Shown here one piece after another: positions 37,748 to 45,299 of a stretch of DNA of 64,000 bases (its first letter is position 1; every line of letters starts with the position of its first letter). The DNA is from DASQZT01 sp963728965 (lineage in GTDB: Bacteria; Acidobacteriota; Terriglobia; Bryobacterales; Bryobacteraceae): the NCBI GenBank assembly GCA_963728965.1, contig CAVSMH010000008.1, forward strand, positions 62,001 through 126,000, read 5' to 3'. Under the pieces are notes generated by a model. The model ran no database searches. It saw nothing but the letters and a program-made list of their open reading frames with translations, and had not been told where the DNA came from. The translations under genes were made by a program, and so were the position numbers.

Positions 37748-37990
37748 CTACTTCTTGGACGTCTTGTTCTCGATGTACTCGACTGCGTCCTTCACTGTGG
37801 TGATCTTTTCGGCGTCCTCATCGGGGATTTCCAGCTCGAAGGCTTCTTCGAAGGCCATGACCAATTCGACTATGTCCAGCGAATCGGCACCCAGGTCGTC
37901 AACGAACGAAGCGTTGCTATCTACCTGGCTTTCGTCCACGCCGAGCTGCTCGACAATAATCTGCTTCACCTTCTGCTCAACACCTGCCAT
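37748..37990 (-). CDS. acpP: Acyl carrier protein
   Basis: 80 residues from ATG 37990 with AGGAGG seven bases upstream. The phosphopantetheine site is GADSLDIVELVMAFEE with the Ser of DSL. Highly acidic, four-helix size. It carries growing acyl chains for FabF here and also hydroxyacyl groups for LpxA and FabZ further along. No fabD, fabG or rpmF gene lies upstream in this window. Confidence 0.95.
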   Translation of the reverse strand: MAGVEQKVKQIIVEQLGVDESQVDSNASFVDDLGADSLDIVELVMAFEEAFELEIPDEDAEKITTVKDAVEYIENKTSKK

Positions 37991-38177
37991 GTATCCTCCT
38001 GATTTCGTGAACGCGTTGATTTTAGCGAGCTTCGGGGAGGGTCCGCAACTAAGCGGAACCGTCCTCACGCTTCCCGTGGAACGCCTAGCCTCTCCGGACC
38101 CGAATTTCCATTCTGACACAACCCGCGCCCGCGCCATGGGGAACTTTTGCCGTTCGCGCGGTGTCCCCTGACCACGG

Positions 38178-38290
38178 CCAGGGAGGGAGTCGTGCTCGCC
38201 GTGCGCGGCGTGAGCCTCACGATCCGCCCCGGGGGAAATCCTGGTAGTGCTGGCCCTAATGGCGCCGGCAAGAGCACCATCGTCCACCCG
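38178..38290 (+). pseudogene. ABC transporter ATPase fragment (Walker A region)
   Basis: In the stretch 37991-38478 between acpP and the next gene, the + strand reads VLAVRGVSLTIRPG. After allowing two compensating one-base slips it continues EILVVLGPNGAGKSTIV, an exact ABC P-loop with its preceding strand. The sequence then loses homology. This is about 35 residues of a dead gene. No Walker B or signature motif is seen. Confidence 0.45.
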
Positions 38291-38478
38291 CGCACGACTG
38301 GGCAGTGCTGGTTCCGAACGGGTTCGTGCACCACAGGTTCATCTCCGACCTCGCAAGGTTCGATCTCCCGGCACACGACCAGGCAACCAACCCGACGGGG
38401 CGCGGAGGGACCCTGGAGCGAGCCGCGTCGGCGCGCCCCGCTATACTGGAACTGTCCGCGCCCGCCACGGCAATTCCT

Positions 38479-40068
38479 ATGAGAGCTCTTCTGACCGTAC
38501 TTCTGCTGGCCTGCGCGGCCAGGCTGGACTGGGGACAGGCCTACGCGTATTTCACGTTCGATCCGCCCGGCCCCACCACCTACTTCGTCGTCGCCGGCAT
38601 GAACGACAGCGGCCAGATCGTGGTCCGCGATGCGACTCGAAGCTATGTCCGGGCCGCGGGCGCACCCACCTATACGCCCATCGATTTCCCCGGAGCCACC
38701 CAGACCACGGCTACCGGCATCAACAATCCCGGGCAGATCGTGGGCATCTATTCCGACGCCAGCGGAGTTCACTCCTTTCTGCGCACCGCGGACGGCAAGT
38801 CGTATACGAGCTTCGACGCATCCGGCGGGGGCGCATCGCAGTACGGTACCCCGCTGGCCATCAACGATCAGGGCCAGATCGTCGGCGCCGCCTTCTCTGC
38901 CGGGCCGGTGAGTTACGGCTTTTTGCGCAGCGCGGACGGAGCATCTTATACCAATATCGAGGTGCCCCATGCGAGCGCGACCTATGTCCTGGGCATCAAC
39001 AACGAAGGCGACATCGTCGGCTGGTGTATCTTCGGCGGCTCCTACGGGCTGCGGCATGGCTTTGTGCGGACACCCGACGGCATCTACCGGCTGGTGGACG
39101 TGCCCGGCACTCTCGCCGGAACCCAGGCCATTGCCATCAACAACCGCGGACAGATCGCCACAAACGTGCCGGCCGGGTTTGTGCTCAATCCCGATGGAAC
39201 TTCCGCAGCTATCGATCCGTTGGGGGGAGGCGCACCCGCGGCCATCGATGACAACGGCCGGGTAGCCGGCGTCTCCTTCGCCGACGGCGGCTATCACGGT
39301 TTTCTCGCCGTCCCGTCCGCAGCCGGCACACAGCCGGTGATCCGCTCCCGGCTGGGCGTCCTATCGGCCTCCGGATTCGGCGGGTTTGAAGCCATCGCGC
39401 CGGGGACATGGATCGAGATCTACGGTTCAAACCTGGCCGGGAGCACGCAGGAGTGGCAGGCGTCCGACTTCAACGGCAGCCAGGCGCCGAACTCGCTAGG
39501 CGGCATAACTGTGACCGTCAACGGGCGCCGTGCGTTCGTCTCTTACATCAGTCCGGGGCAAGTGAATGCGCAGGTGCCCGCCACGCTCATGCCGGGCGCC
39601 GCCCAGGTGGCGGTTACGTCGAACGGCCAGACCAGCAACTTCTATCGCACCAACGTGGTGGCGGTCCAGCCCGGTGTGTTGGAGACAACCGACTCCACCT
39701 ACTGGGCCGTGGCGGTGTTTCCGGATTACTCGGGCTATGTGATCCCCGATCGTCCGGCGAAGCGGGGCGACACCATCGTTCTTTTCGGGATCGGCTTCGG
39801 CCCGGTGACTCCGGATACTCCGCCGGGCCAGGTTGCGCAAGGAATCAGCCGTTTGCAGGGAGACGTGCAGGTATTTTTCGATGGCATCCCGGCACAGGTG
39901 ACTTATGCGGGGCTGGCGCCGGGGGCGGTGGGGCTGTACCAGTTCAATGTGGTGGTGCCCGACGGGCTCACCGTGCCCGAAGATGCGCCGTACCGGCAGG
40001 TTCCCCTCGGGTTCACGCTGAACGGGGCGGCCGGCACGCAGATGTTGTATACCGTAGTTGCGCCCTGA
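38479..40068 (+). CDS. Secreted HAF-repeat protein with Solibacter-type C-terminal domain
   Basis: 529 residues from ATG 38479 at a signal peptide (MRALLTVLLLACAARLDWGQ). Residues about 40-290 contain six or more HAF-type repeats with the core (I)N(N/D)xGQIVG: GINNPGQIVGIYSD, AINDQGQIVGAAFS, GINNEGDIVGWC, AIDDNGRVAGVSF. The last 230 residues are the TIGR03437-like domain: GTWIEIYGSNLAGSTQEW, LGGITVTVNGRRAFVSYISP, GQVNAQVPA, VLFGIGFGPVTP. Extracellular; the role is unknown. This domain is the best taxonomic marker in the window. It ends four bases from the convergent TonB-like gene. Confidence 0.8.
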   Translation: MRALLTVLLLACAARLDWGQAYAYFTFDPPGPTTYFVVAGMNDSGQIVVRDATRSYVRAAGAPTYTPIDFPGATQTTATGINNPGQIVGIYSDASGVHSFLRTADGKSYTSFDASGGGASQYGTPLAINDQGQIVGAAFSAGPVSYGFLRSADGASYTNIEVPHASATYVLGINNEGDIVGWCIFGGSYGLRHGFVRTPDGIYRLVDVPGTLAGTQAIAINNRGQIATNVPAGFVLNPDGTSAAIDPLGGGAPAAIDDNGRVAGVSFADGGYHGFLAVPSAAGTQPVIRSRLGVLSASGFGGFEAIAPGTWIEIYGSNLAGSTQEWQASDFNGSQAPNSLGGITVTVNGRRAFVSYISPGQVNAQVPATLMPGAAQVAVTSNGQTSNFYRTNVVAVQPGVLETTDSTYWAVAVFPDYSGYVIPDRPAKRGDTIVLFGIGFGPVTPDTPPGQVAQGISRLQGDVQVFFDGIPAQVTYAGLAPGAVGLYQFNVVVPDGLTVPEDAPYRQVPLGFTLNGAAGTQMLYTVVAP

Positions 40069-40072
40069 TTCC

Positions 40073-41092
40073 TTACTTCGGGATGTTGTAGGCGAAGTTG
40101 AACTGAAGCACGATCCGGTCGCCGTTGAACTCGCCTGGCAGGGGCGGGAAGGGGTTCGACATGCTGATGGCCGCGATGGCCGCCTGGTCCAGGGCGCGCG
40201 CTCCGGATTGCGAGGCAAAATTGGCTTTGGTGACGGTTCCGCTTTTGGCGATGGCGAACAGCACTCCGACCCGTCCCGACAGCCCGAGTTTGGCACTCTG
40301 CGGCATCACGGAAAACCAGTTGCGGCGCACGATGGTGAGAATCTGCGTCAGGTAAGGGCGAAAATCCACACCCATCGGGTCGCTCAACAGCTGGATGTTC
40401 GACGGTCGCGACGCGGGTGAAGGCGGCAGGTTGAGGCCCGGCCCGCCGCCGCCCGGTCCGCCCAGGTTGGGGTCGCCGATCACCATTCCACCGCCGGAGC
40501 CGCTACTGCGAATCGCACTGCGGACCGCGCCGGCCACGGAAGTATCCGGTAGCGGCAGGCGGTTCTGGCCCGGGGGCACCTCCACCGCGGGAGCGGGGGA
40601 CTCGAATACCGGCTTGTGCTCGGTGGCCTGAATCTGCGGAGGCGGAGGAGCGGGCATTTGCGGTAAATCGGCCGGGGGTCTGATGGCGGCCTGCACTTTG
40701 GGAGCTTCGGGCAGCGGCGCGGCCTGAGGCCTCGGCGGAGGCGCCTGGGGGATCACCGCCGGACGCGGCCGCGGGGGTGTCGCGGGGATGCGGATCCGCG
40801 GCCGGGGCTGCACCTCGGCGGCTTCGAATTCCCGCGTGACTTTGGCCGTGTTGGGCGCCTTCTGCGTCAAAACCGTGGGCGGCTCGATCAGCGGCGTAAT
40901 GATCTGCGCTTGCTCTGGCGGCTTTGGAGCCTCGCCTCCGGCGGGAATGAGCGTCAGCGCCAGGATCGCCGCCGCGTGCGCGGCGATAGAAAGGATCGCG
41001 GCCCGCTTGATGCGCGGACGCGAGTCCTCATCGCCCCAGTGGGTGAGAAAATCCAGTTCGGCATCGGCCGGAGGTTGGGCTACGGTTTCCAT
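40073..41092 (-). CDS. TonB/TolA-like energy-transducing protein
   Basis: 339 residues. One membrane anchor near the N-terminus (AAILSIAAHAAAILALTLIP), a long proline-rich spacer (residues 60-180; e.g. RPRIRIPATPPRPRPAVIPQ), a glycine-rich link, and a C-terminal TonB-type domain (LGLSGRVGVLFAIAKSGTVT, ALDQAAIAAISMSNPFPPLP). It spans the periplasm to deliver proton-motive force to outer-membrane receptors or machinery. No exbB/exbD or receptor is adjacent. Last gene of the lipid A operon; its start overlaps the preceding oxidoreductase by 13 bases. Confidence 0.75.
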   Translation of the reverse strand: METVAQPPADAELDFLTHWGDEDSRPRIKRAAILSIAAHAAAILALTLIPAGGEAPKPPEQAQIITPLIEPPTVLTQKAPNTAKVTREFEAAEVQPRPRIRIPATPPRPRPAVIPQAPPPRPQAAPLPEAPKVQAAIRPPADLPQMPAPPPPQIQATEHKPVFESPAPAVEVPPGQNRLPLPDTSVAGAVRSAIRSSGSGGGMVIGDPNLGGPGGGGPGLNLPPSPASRPSNIQLLSDPMGVDFRPYLTQILTIVRRNWFSVMPQSAKLGLSGRVGVLFAIAKSGTVTKANFASQSGARALDQAAIAAISMSNPFPPLPGEFNGDRIVLQFNFAYNIPK

Positions 41093-42039
41093 CCGCCTAA
41101 GGTTTGAGAGACCACCTCCGAGTGTTCCTCGATTTTAGCAAGAATTGCCCCGGCCACCCCTAGCGTTTGGCGTGCGGCGACACCCGAACATTTCGGCGAT
41201 TCCCGGCTGGCCACGCTGTCCAGGAAGCCGTCGAGCTGCAGCTTCAGGGGCTCGCCCTGTGCCACTTTCGGTTTCTCGAAGCCGATGCGGCGATGCTCGT
41301 CCACCGAGAAAATGGCCAGGTCCCGCCGGCCGTAGTCGAGCGAAAGGTACTGTTGCGGCTGGAAGAGGCGGAGCTTGCGGATACGCTCGGTGGAAACCCG
41401 ACTGGCCGTGAGGTTCGCCACGCAGCCGTTCGGAAACTGGAGGCGGACGTTGGCGATATCCACCTTGGCGGAAAGTATCGAAATGCCCGCGGCGCGGATC
41501 TCCTGCGGCTCGGCGCCCACTAGCGCCAACACGATATCCACGTCGTGAATCATGAGATCTAGCACCACGTCCACATCCAGGCTGCGCGGGCTGAACTCGT
41601 TCATCCGGTGGATTTCGAAGAAAAGGGGAAGGGTGGTGCGGTTCTCCAGGACGATCACGGCGGGGTTGAATCGCTCCACGTGGCCCACCTGGAGAATGCG
41701 CCCGTGGGTTTGGGCGGCCTCGATCAGTCGGGTTGCCGCGGCGGTGTCCGGCGCGATCGGTTTCTCGACCAGGATGTCGATACCGGCTTCCAGCAAGGCG
41801 CAGCCCACCGCCTCGTGGGCGATGGTGGGCACGGCCACTACCGCGGCTTGCACCAAGCCGGCGAGATCGCGGATCGACGTGAGCGCACGGGATTGGTAGG
41901 CGGCGGCCATTTCGGCACCGCGGTCAGCATCGATATCCACCACGGCAGTGAGTTCCGCGCGCCCGGATTCGTGGATCACCCGGCAGTGATTCCGTCCGAA
42001 TTGGCCGGCGCCGACAACGGCGAGCTTGGTTTGGGACAC
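41080..42039 (-). CDS. Gfo/Idh/MocA-family oxidoreductase in the lipid A cluster
   Basis: 319 residues. N-terminal Rossmann domain with LAVVGAGQFGRNHCRVIHES and the Lys of the EKP motif (ILVEKPIAPDTAA). The C-terminal domain has VLDLMIHDVDIVLALVG (the HDVD typical of this family). It lies two bases after lpxI and before the TonB-like gene. GnnA, which makes the 3-keto precursor of 3-amino-3-deoxy lipid A, is of this family and travels with lpxA in some bacteria, so that role is possible. No GnnB-type aminotransferase is in the window. A generic sugar-nucleotide dehydrogenase is the safe call. Confidence 0.8.
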   Translation of the reverse strand: MSQTKLAVVGAGQFGRNHCRVIHESGRAELTAVVDIDADRGAEMAAAYQSRALTSIRDLAGLVQAAVVAVPTIAHEAVGCALLEAGIDILVEKPIAPDTAAATRLIEAAQTHGRILQVGHVERFNPAVIVLENRTTLPLFFEIHRMNEFSPRSLDVDVVLDLMIHDVDIVLALVGAEPQEIRAAGISILSAKVDIANVRLQFPNGCVANLTASRVSTERIRKLRLFQPQQYLSLDYGRRDLAIFSVDEHRRIGFEKPKVAQGEPLKLQLDGFLDSVASRESPKCSGVAARQTLGVAGAILAKIEEHSEVVSQTLGGWKP

Positions 42040-42041
42040 GG

Positions 42042-42842
42042 TCAGGTTCCTACAATCGCGATCTCCGCCCGGTCGGCAGCTTCGAGCATTTGGGCCTTGT
42101 CGAGCATCAGCGTCCGACCCGCTTCAATGGCCAGGGCAGTCGTGCCGGTCTCCCGCATCACCGGGATCGTGTCCAGGCCCACTACCGGGACATCGAACAA
42201 CAGGTGCTCGCGGCGGCGGGCCGCTTTCACCAGGGTCAGGCGGCGCCCGTTGACCAGGCCGGCGGCGCGGCGCAGCATCGCGTCGGTGCCCTCCATGGCC
42301 TCCAGGGCTACACAGGCGCGCTCGCAGATGGCGACGCTCTGCCCCACGTCGAAACCTGAAAGCGCATTGGCTACGCGGCGGCCGTATTCCATATCGCGCT
42401 GCTCGTCCTTGTCCGGCTTGCGGCGGGTCATCGCGCCGTCTTCGGCCAGCATCGGCTTAAGCAGCGCTGTGGAATCGCCCAGATGAATACCTTCGTCCTT
42501 CAGGATGCGGATCACGCCGCCGATCAGGCCATCGGTGTTTTTCGACGGCAGCGTAGCCAGGAGTTTCACCAGCCGCCAGTCCGGCCGGATCGACGAGAAA
42601 ATCTTGGCGTGCTTTACCTGCCCGCACATCACCACATCCCGGATGCCTTCGTCCTTCAGAATGTCGATCAGCTTGCTTAGCTGGCCCAGCGAAATCCAGT
42701 GGCAGCGCGGCGCCAGCGATGCCACCGCCGGCGAGGCCTCTTCCTGAATGGCGATGACTGTCACGTCGTGCCCCAGCCGCTGGGCGCTCTCCAGCGCCAG
42801 CAGCGGGAATCGCCCGTTTCCGGCGATCAACCCGTAGCGCAT
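42042..42842 (-). CDS. lpxI: UDP-2,3-diacylglucosamine pyrophosphatase LpxI
   Basis: 266 residues from ATG 42842, overlapping the lpxA stop (TGATG). Family features of the former DUF1009: YGLIAGNGRFPLLALESAQR, HWISLGQLSKLIDILKDEGI, VMCGQVKHAKIF, HLGDSTALLKPMLAEDGAMT, SVAICERACVALEAMEGTDA and the C-terminal LFDVPVVGLDTIPVMRETG. It hydrolyses UDP-2,3-diacylglucosamine to 2,3-diacylglucosamine 1-phosphate, replacing LpxH of enterobacteria. Cytoplasmic/peripheral membrane. Confidence 0.93.
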   Translation of the reverse strand: MRYGLIAGNGRFPLLALESAQRLGHDVTVIAIQEEASPAVASLAPRCHWISLGQLSKLIDILKDEGIRDVVMCGQVKHAKIFSSIRPDWRLVKLLATLPSKNTDGLIGGVIRILKDEGIHLGDSTALLKPMLAEDGAMTRRKPDKDEQRDMEYGRRVANALSGFDVGQSVAICERACVALEAMEGTDAMLRRAAGLVNGRRLTLVKAARRREHLLFDVPVVGLDTIPVMRETGTTALAIEAGRTLMLDKAQMLEAADRAEIAIVGT

Positions 42843-43618
42843 CACTTGATTACGCCGCGCTCGGAGGAGCGGATGAATTCGATCACTTCGTCCACCTCCG
42901 CCGAAGGCGGCACCTCGGCGCGAATGCGCTCCACGGCCTGCGTGGTATTGAGCTGCGAGCGGGTGAGCAGCCGGAAAACGGTTTGCAGCGACTCGATCAC
43001 CGGCTTGTCGAACCCGCGCCGCTCCAGCCCAATGCTGTTTGCGCCGAACACCGCCAGCTCGGGCTTGTGGCTGGTCAGCGAGTACGGCATGACGTCCTGC
43101 TTGATTATGCTGTAGGGCCCGATGAACGCGTGGCGGCCGATGCGGCAGAACTGGTGAACTCCGGTGAAGGGGCTCAGGTCGGCCCAGTCGCCGATGGTGA
43201 CGTGGCCGGCAATACCCACGCTGTTGGCCAGGATGCAGTGGCTGCCCATGCGGACATCGTGCGCCACGTGGGTCTGGGTCATCAGCAGGTTGTCGTCCCC
43301 GATCGAGGTGACCAGTCCGCCACCCGCGGTGCCGCGGTGGATCGTGACGAATTCGCGGATGCGGTTGCGGTGGCCGATGCGCGTCTCGGCCCGCTCGCCC
43401 CGGTACTTGAGATCCTGTGACGCGACTCCGACCGTGCTGTATGGGAAGAAAATGTTATCTTCGCCGATCCAGGTGGGGCCTTCCAGGTAAATGTTGGCCA
43501 TCAGGCGGGTGCGGGCGCCGATCTCGACCTCGGCCCCGACAATGCAGTACGGCCCGATGTCCGCGGATTCCGCGATGCGGGCCTGCGCGTCCACAATGGC
43601 CGTCGGGTGGATCGGCAT
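42842..43618 (-). CDS. lpxA: Acyl-[ACP]-UDP-N-acetylglucosamine O-acyltransferase
   Basis: 258 residues from ATG 43618 (MPIHPTAIVDAQARIAESAD); the frame is open further upstream. Left-handed beta-helix hexapeptides fill the first 190 residues, with the catalytic His in LMTQTHVAHDVRMGSHCILA. C-terminal helices follow (LTRSQLNTTQAVERIRAEVP). It transfers a 3-hydroxyacyl group from ACP to UDP-GlcNAc, or possibly to its 3-amino analogue if the neighbouring oxidoreductase is GnnA-like: the first step of lipid A synthesis. Confidence 0.95.
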   Translation of the reverse strand: MPIHPTAIVDAQARIAESADIGPYCIVGAEVEIGARTRLMANIYLEGPTWIGEDNIFFPYSTVGVASQDLKYRGERAETRIGHRNRIREFVTIHRGTAGGGLVTSIGDDNLLMTQTHVAHDVRMGSHCILANSVGIAGHVTIGDWADLSPFTGVHQFCRIGRHAFIGPYSIIKQDVMPYSLTSHKPELAVFGANSIGLERRGFDKPVIESLQTVFRLLTRSQLNTTQAVERIRAEVPPSAEVDEVIEFIRSSERGVIK

Positions 43619-43631
43619 GGCTACTCGGACA

Positions 43632-44090
43632 TCAGACCTGGACGGCCTGTTTCTCTTCCTTGTCGGCGAGTTTGCACATGACCTCGACCTCGGCCACCAC
43701 CAGCCCGTCCACCGTGGCGACACCCGCCATCTTAGCCACGCTGGCTTTGCGCTTGATGACTTTCATCTCCATCCGCAGCGTGTCGCCGGGAACCACCGGC
43801 CGGCGGAACCGCGCATTTTCTATGGCCACCAGCAGCACCAGCTTGTTTTCGCGATCGGGCATGTTTTTCAGGACGAGCACGCCGGCCGCCTGCGCCATGG
43901 CTTCCACGATCAGTACGCCCGGCATCACCGGAAAATCCGGGAAATGGCCCGTGAAGCAGGGCTCATTGACTGTGACATTCTTGATTCCGACGATGCGCTC
44001 GGCTTCCAATTCCACGATGCGGTCCACCAGCAGAAAAGGGTAGCGATGGGGCAGGATCGCCCGGATTTCGTTGATATCCAAAATGGCCAT
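43632..44090 (-). CDS. fabZ: 3-hydroxyacyl-ACP dehydratase
   Basis: 152 residues, hot-dog fold. Catalytic residues are visible in GHFPDFPVMPGVLIVEAMAQ (His and Glu), plus the N-terminal LPHRYPFLLVDRIVELE. It dehydrates 3-hydroxyacyl-ACP in fatty-acid elongation, in balance with LpxA, which uses the same substrate. The fabZ-lpxA order is the common one. lpxD would normally lie upstream but here the neighbour is a divergent peptidase. The start codon region overlaps possible starts of that peptidase. Confidence 0.95.
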   Translation of the reverse strand: MAILDINEIRAILPHRYPFLLVDRIVELEAERIVGIKNVTVNEPCFTGHFPDFPVMPGVLIVEAMAQAAGVLVLKNMPDRENKLVLLVAIENARFRRPVVPGDTLRMEMKVIKRKASVAKMAGVATVDGLVVAEVEVMCKLADKEEKQAVQV

Positions 44091-44112
44091 GGAAGTGGCT
44101 ATTATATCAGCC

Positions 44113-45249
44113 GTGGATTCAATACTTTCCTACGCGGAAGACCAGCAGGCCGGGATCATCTCGCTACTCCGGCAGCTGGTCGAATGCGAATCGCCGAGCG
44201 ACGACCCCGCGGCGGTCGGCCGGTTGGTAGAACTGGTTTCGGACACGGTGGCGCCCATGGCGCGCGTCAAGCGCCATCCCGGCGGGCGGTTCGGACCGCA
44301 CCTGATCTGCGAAATGGCGTTGCCCGGCCGCAAAAAGACCGGACGTATTCTGGCCCTGGGCCACTCCGACACGGTATGGCCGCTCGGGACGCTGCGCACC
44401 ATGCCGTTTCGCCAGGCCGGAGACCGCCTGTTCGGCCCGGGCGTGCTGGACATGAAGTCGGGCATCGCGTTCTTCATATTCGCGGTGCGGGCCTTGCGCG
44501 AGTTCGAAATTCCGGTAACTTCGAAGGTGATGCTGCAACTCAACTCGGATGAGGAGGTGGGCAGCGAAAGCTCGCGGCCCCTGACCGAGAAGAACGCCGC
44601 CGCCAGCACAGCCGTGCTCGTGCTGGAACCCGGCACCGGGCTGGAGGGCAAGTTGAAGACGGCGCGCAAAGGTGTTGGCGATTACACCCTCACGGTCCGC
44701 GGGCGCGCCTCCCACGCCGGCGTAGATTTCGAAGCCGGCGCCAGCGCCGTGCTGGAACTCTGCCGCCAGATCGACCAGGTGGCCGGATTCACGGAGATCT
44801 CGCGAGGCATCACGGTCAATCCCGGCGTCATCGCGGGCGGCACGCGCTCCAATGTCGTCGCGGCGGAGGCGCGGGCGGAAGTGGATGTTCGCGTCCTGCG
44901 GCTGAAAGACGCACCGCGCTTGGAGAAGAAGTTCCAGTCGCTGCGTCCCTTCGACTCCCGATGCGCCCTCGAAGTGACGGGCGGCCTGAACCGTCCGCCC
45001 ATGGAGCGCTCGGCGGCAATCGTGAGCCTGTTCCGGAAAGCCCAGGCGCTTGGCCGTGAATTAGGAGTCGAATTAGAGGAGTCGTTAACCGGGGGCGGTT
45101 CGGACGGAAATTTCACCGCCGCCCTGGGCGTGCCCACTCTGGACGGACTAGGCGGCGTGGGCGAAGGCGCGCACGCAGCAAACGAGAGCATCCTGACAAG
45201 TCGGATCGCCGACCGGACCGCCCTCCTGGCGAAGTTGCTGGCAAGCTAG
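44113..45249 (+). CDS. M20 family metallopeptidase (carboxypeptidase G2-like)
   Basis: 378 residues from GTG 44113 (VDSILSYAEDQQAGIISLLR), chosen because family proteins begin here; ATG 44089 is an alternative that would overlap fabZ. Metal and catalytic motifs: ALGHSDTVWPLG, GVLDMKSGIAFF, LNSDEEVGSESS and GGGSDGNFTAALG. A dimerisation domain sits between (DYTLTVRGRASHAGVDFEAG). No signal peptide, so cytoplasmic. It cleaves a C-terminal amino acid or an N-acyl amino acid; the substrate is unknown. Confidence 0.85.
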   Translation: MDSILSYAEDQQAGIISLLRQLVECESPSDDPAAVGRLVELVSDTVAPMARVKRHPGGRFGPHLICEMALPGRKKTGRILALGHSDTVWPLGTLRTMPFRQAGDRLFGPGVLDMKSGIAFFIFAVRALREFEIPVTSKVMLQLNSDEEVGSESSRPLTEKNAAASTAVLVLEPGTGLEGKLKTARKGVGDYTLTVRGRASHAGVDFEAGASAVLELCRQIDQVAGFTEISRGITVNPGVIAGGTRSNVVAAEARAEVDVRVLRLKDAPRLEKKFQSLRPFDSRCALEVTGGLNRPPMERSAAIVSLFRKAQALGRELGVELEESLTGGGSDGNFTAALGVPTLDGLGGVGEGAHAANESILTSRIADRTALLAKLLAS

Positions 45250-45299
45250 TCCCGCTCGATTTGCCCGTCGTGGGGCTCCTCGATATACTGCGTGAGCAA

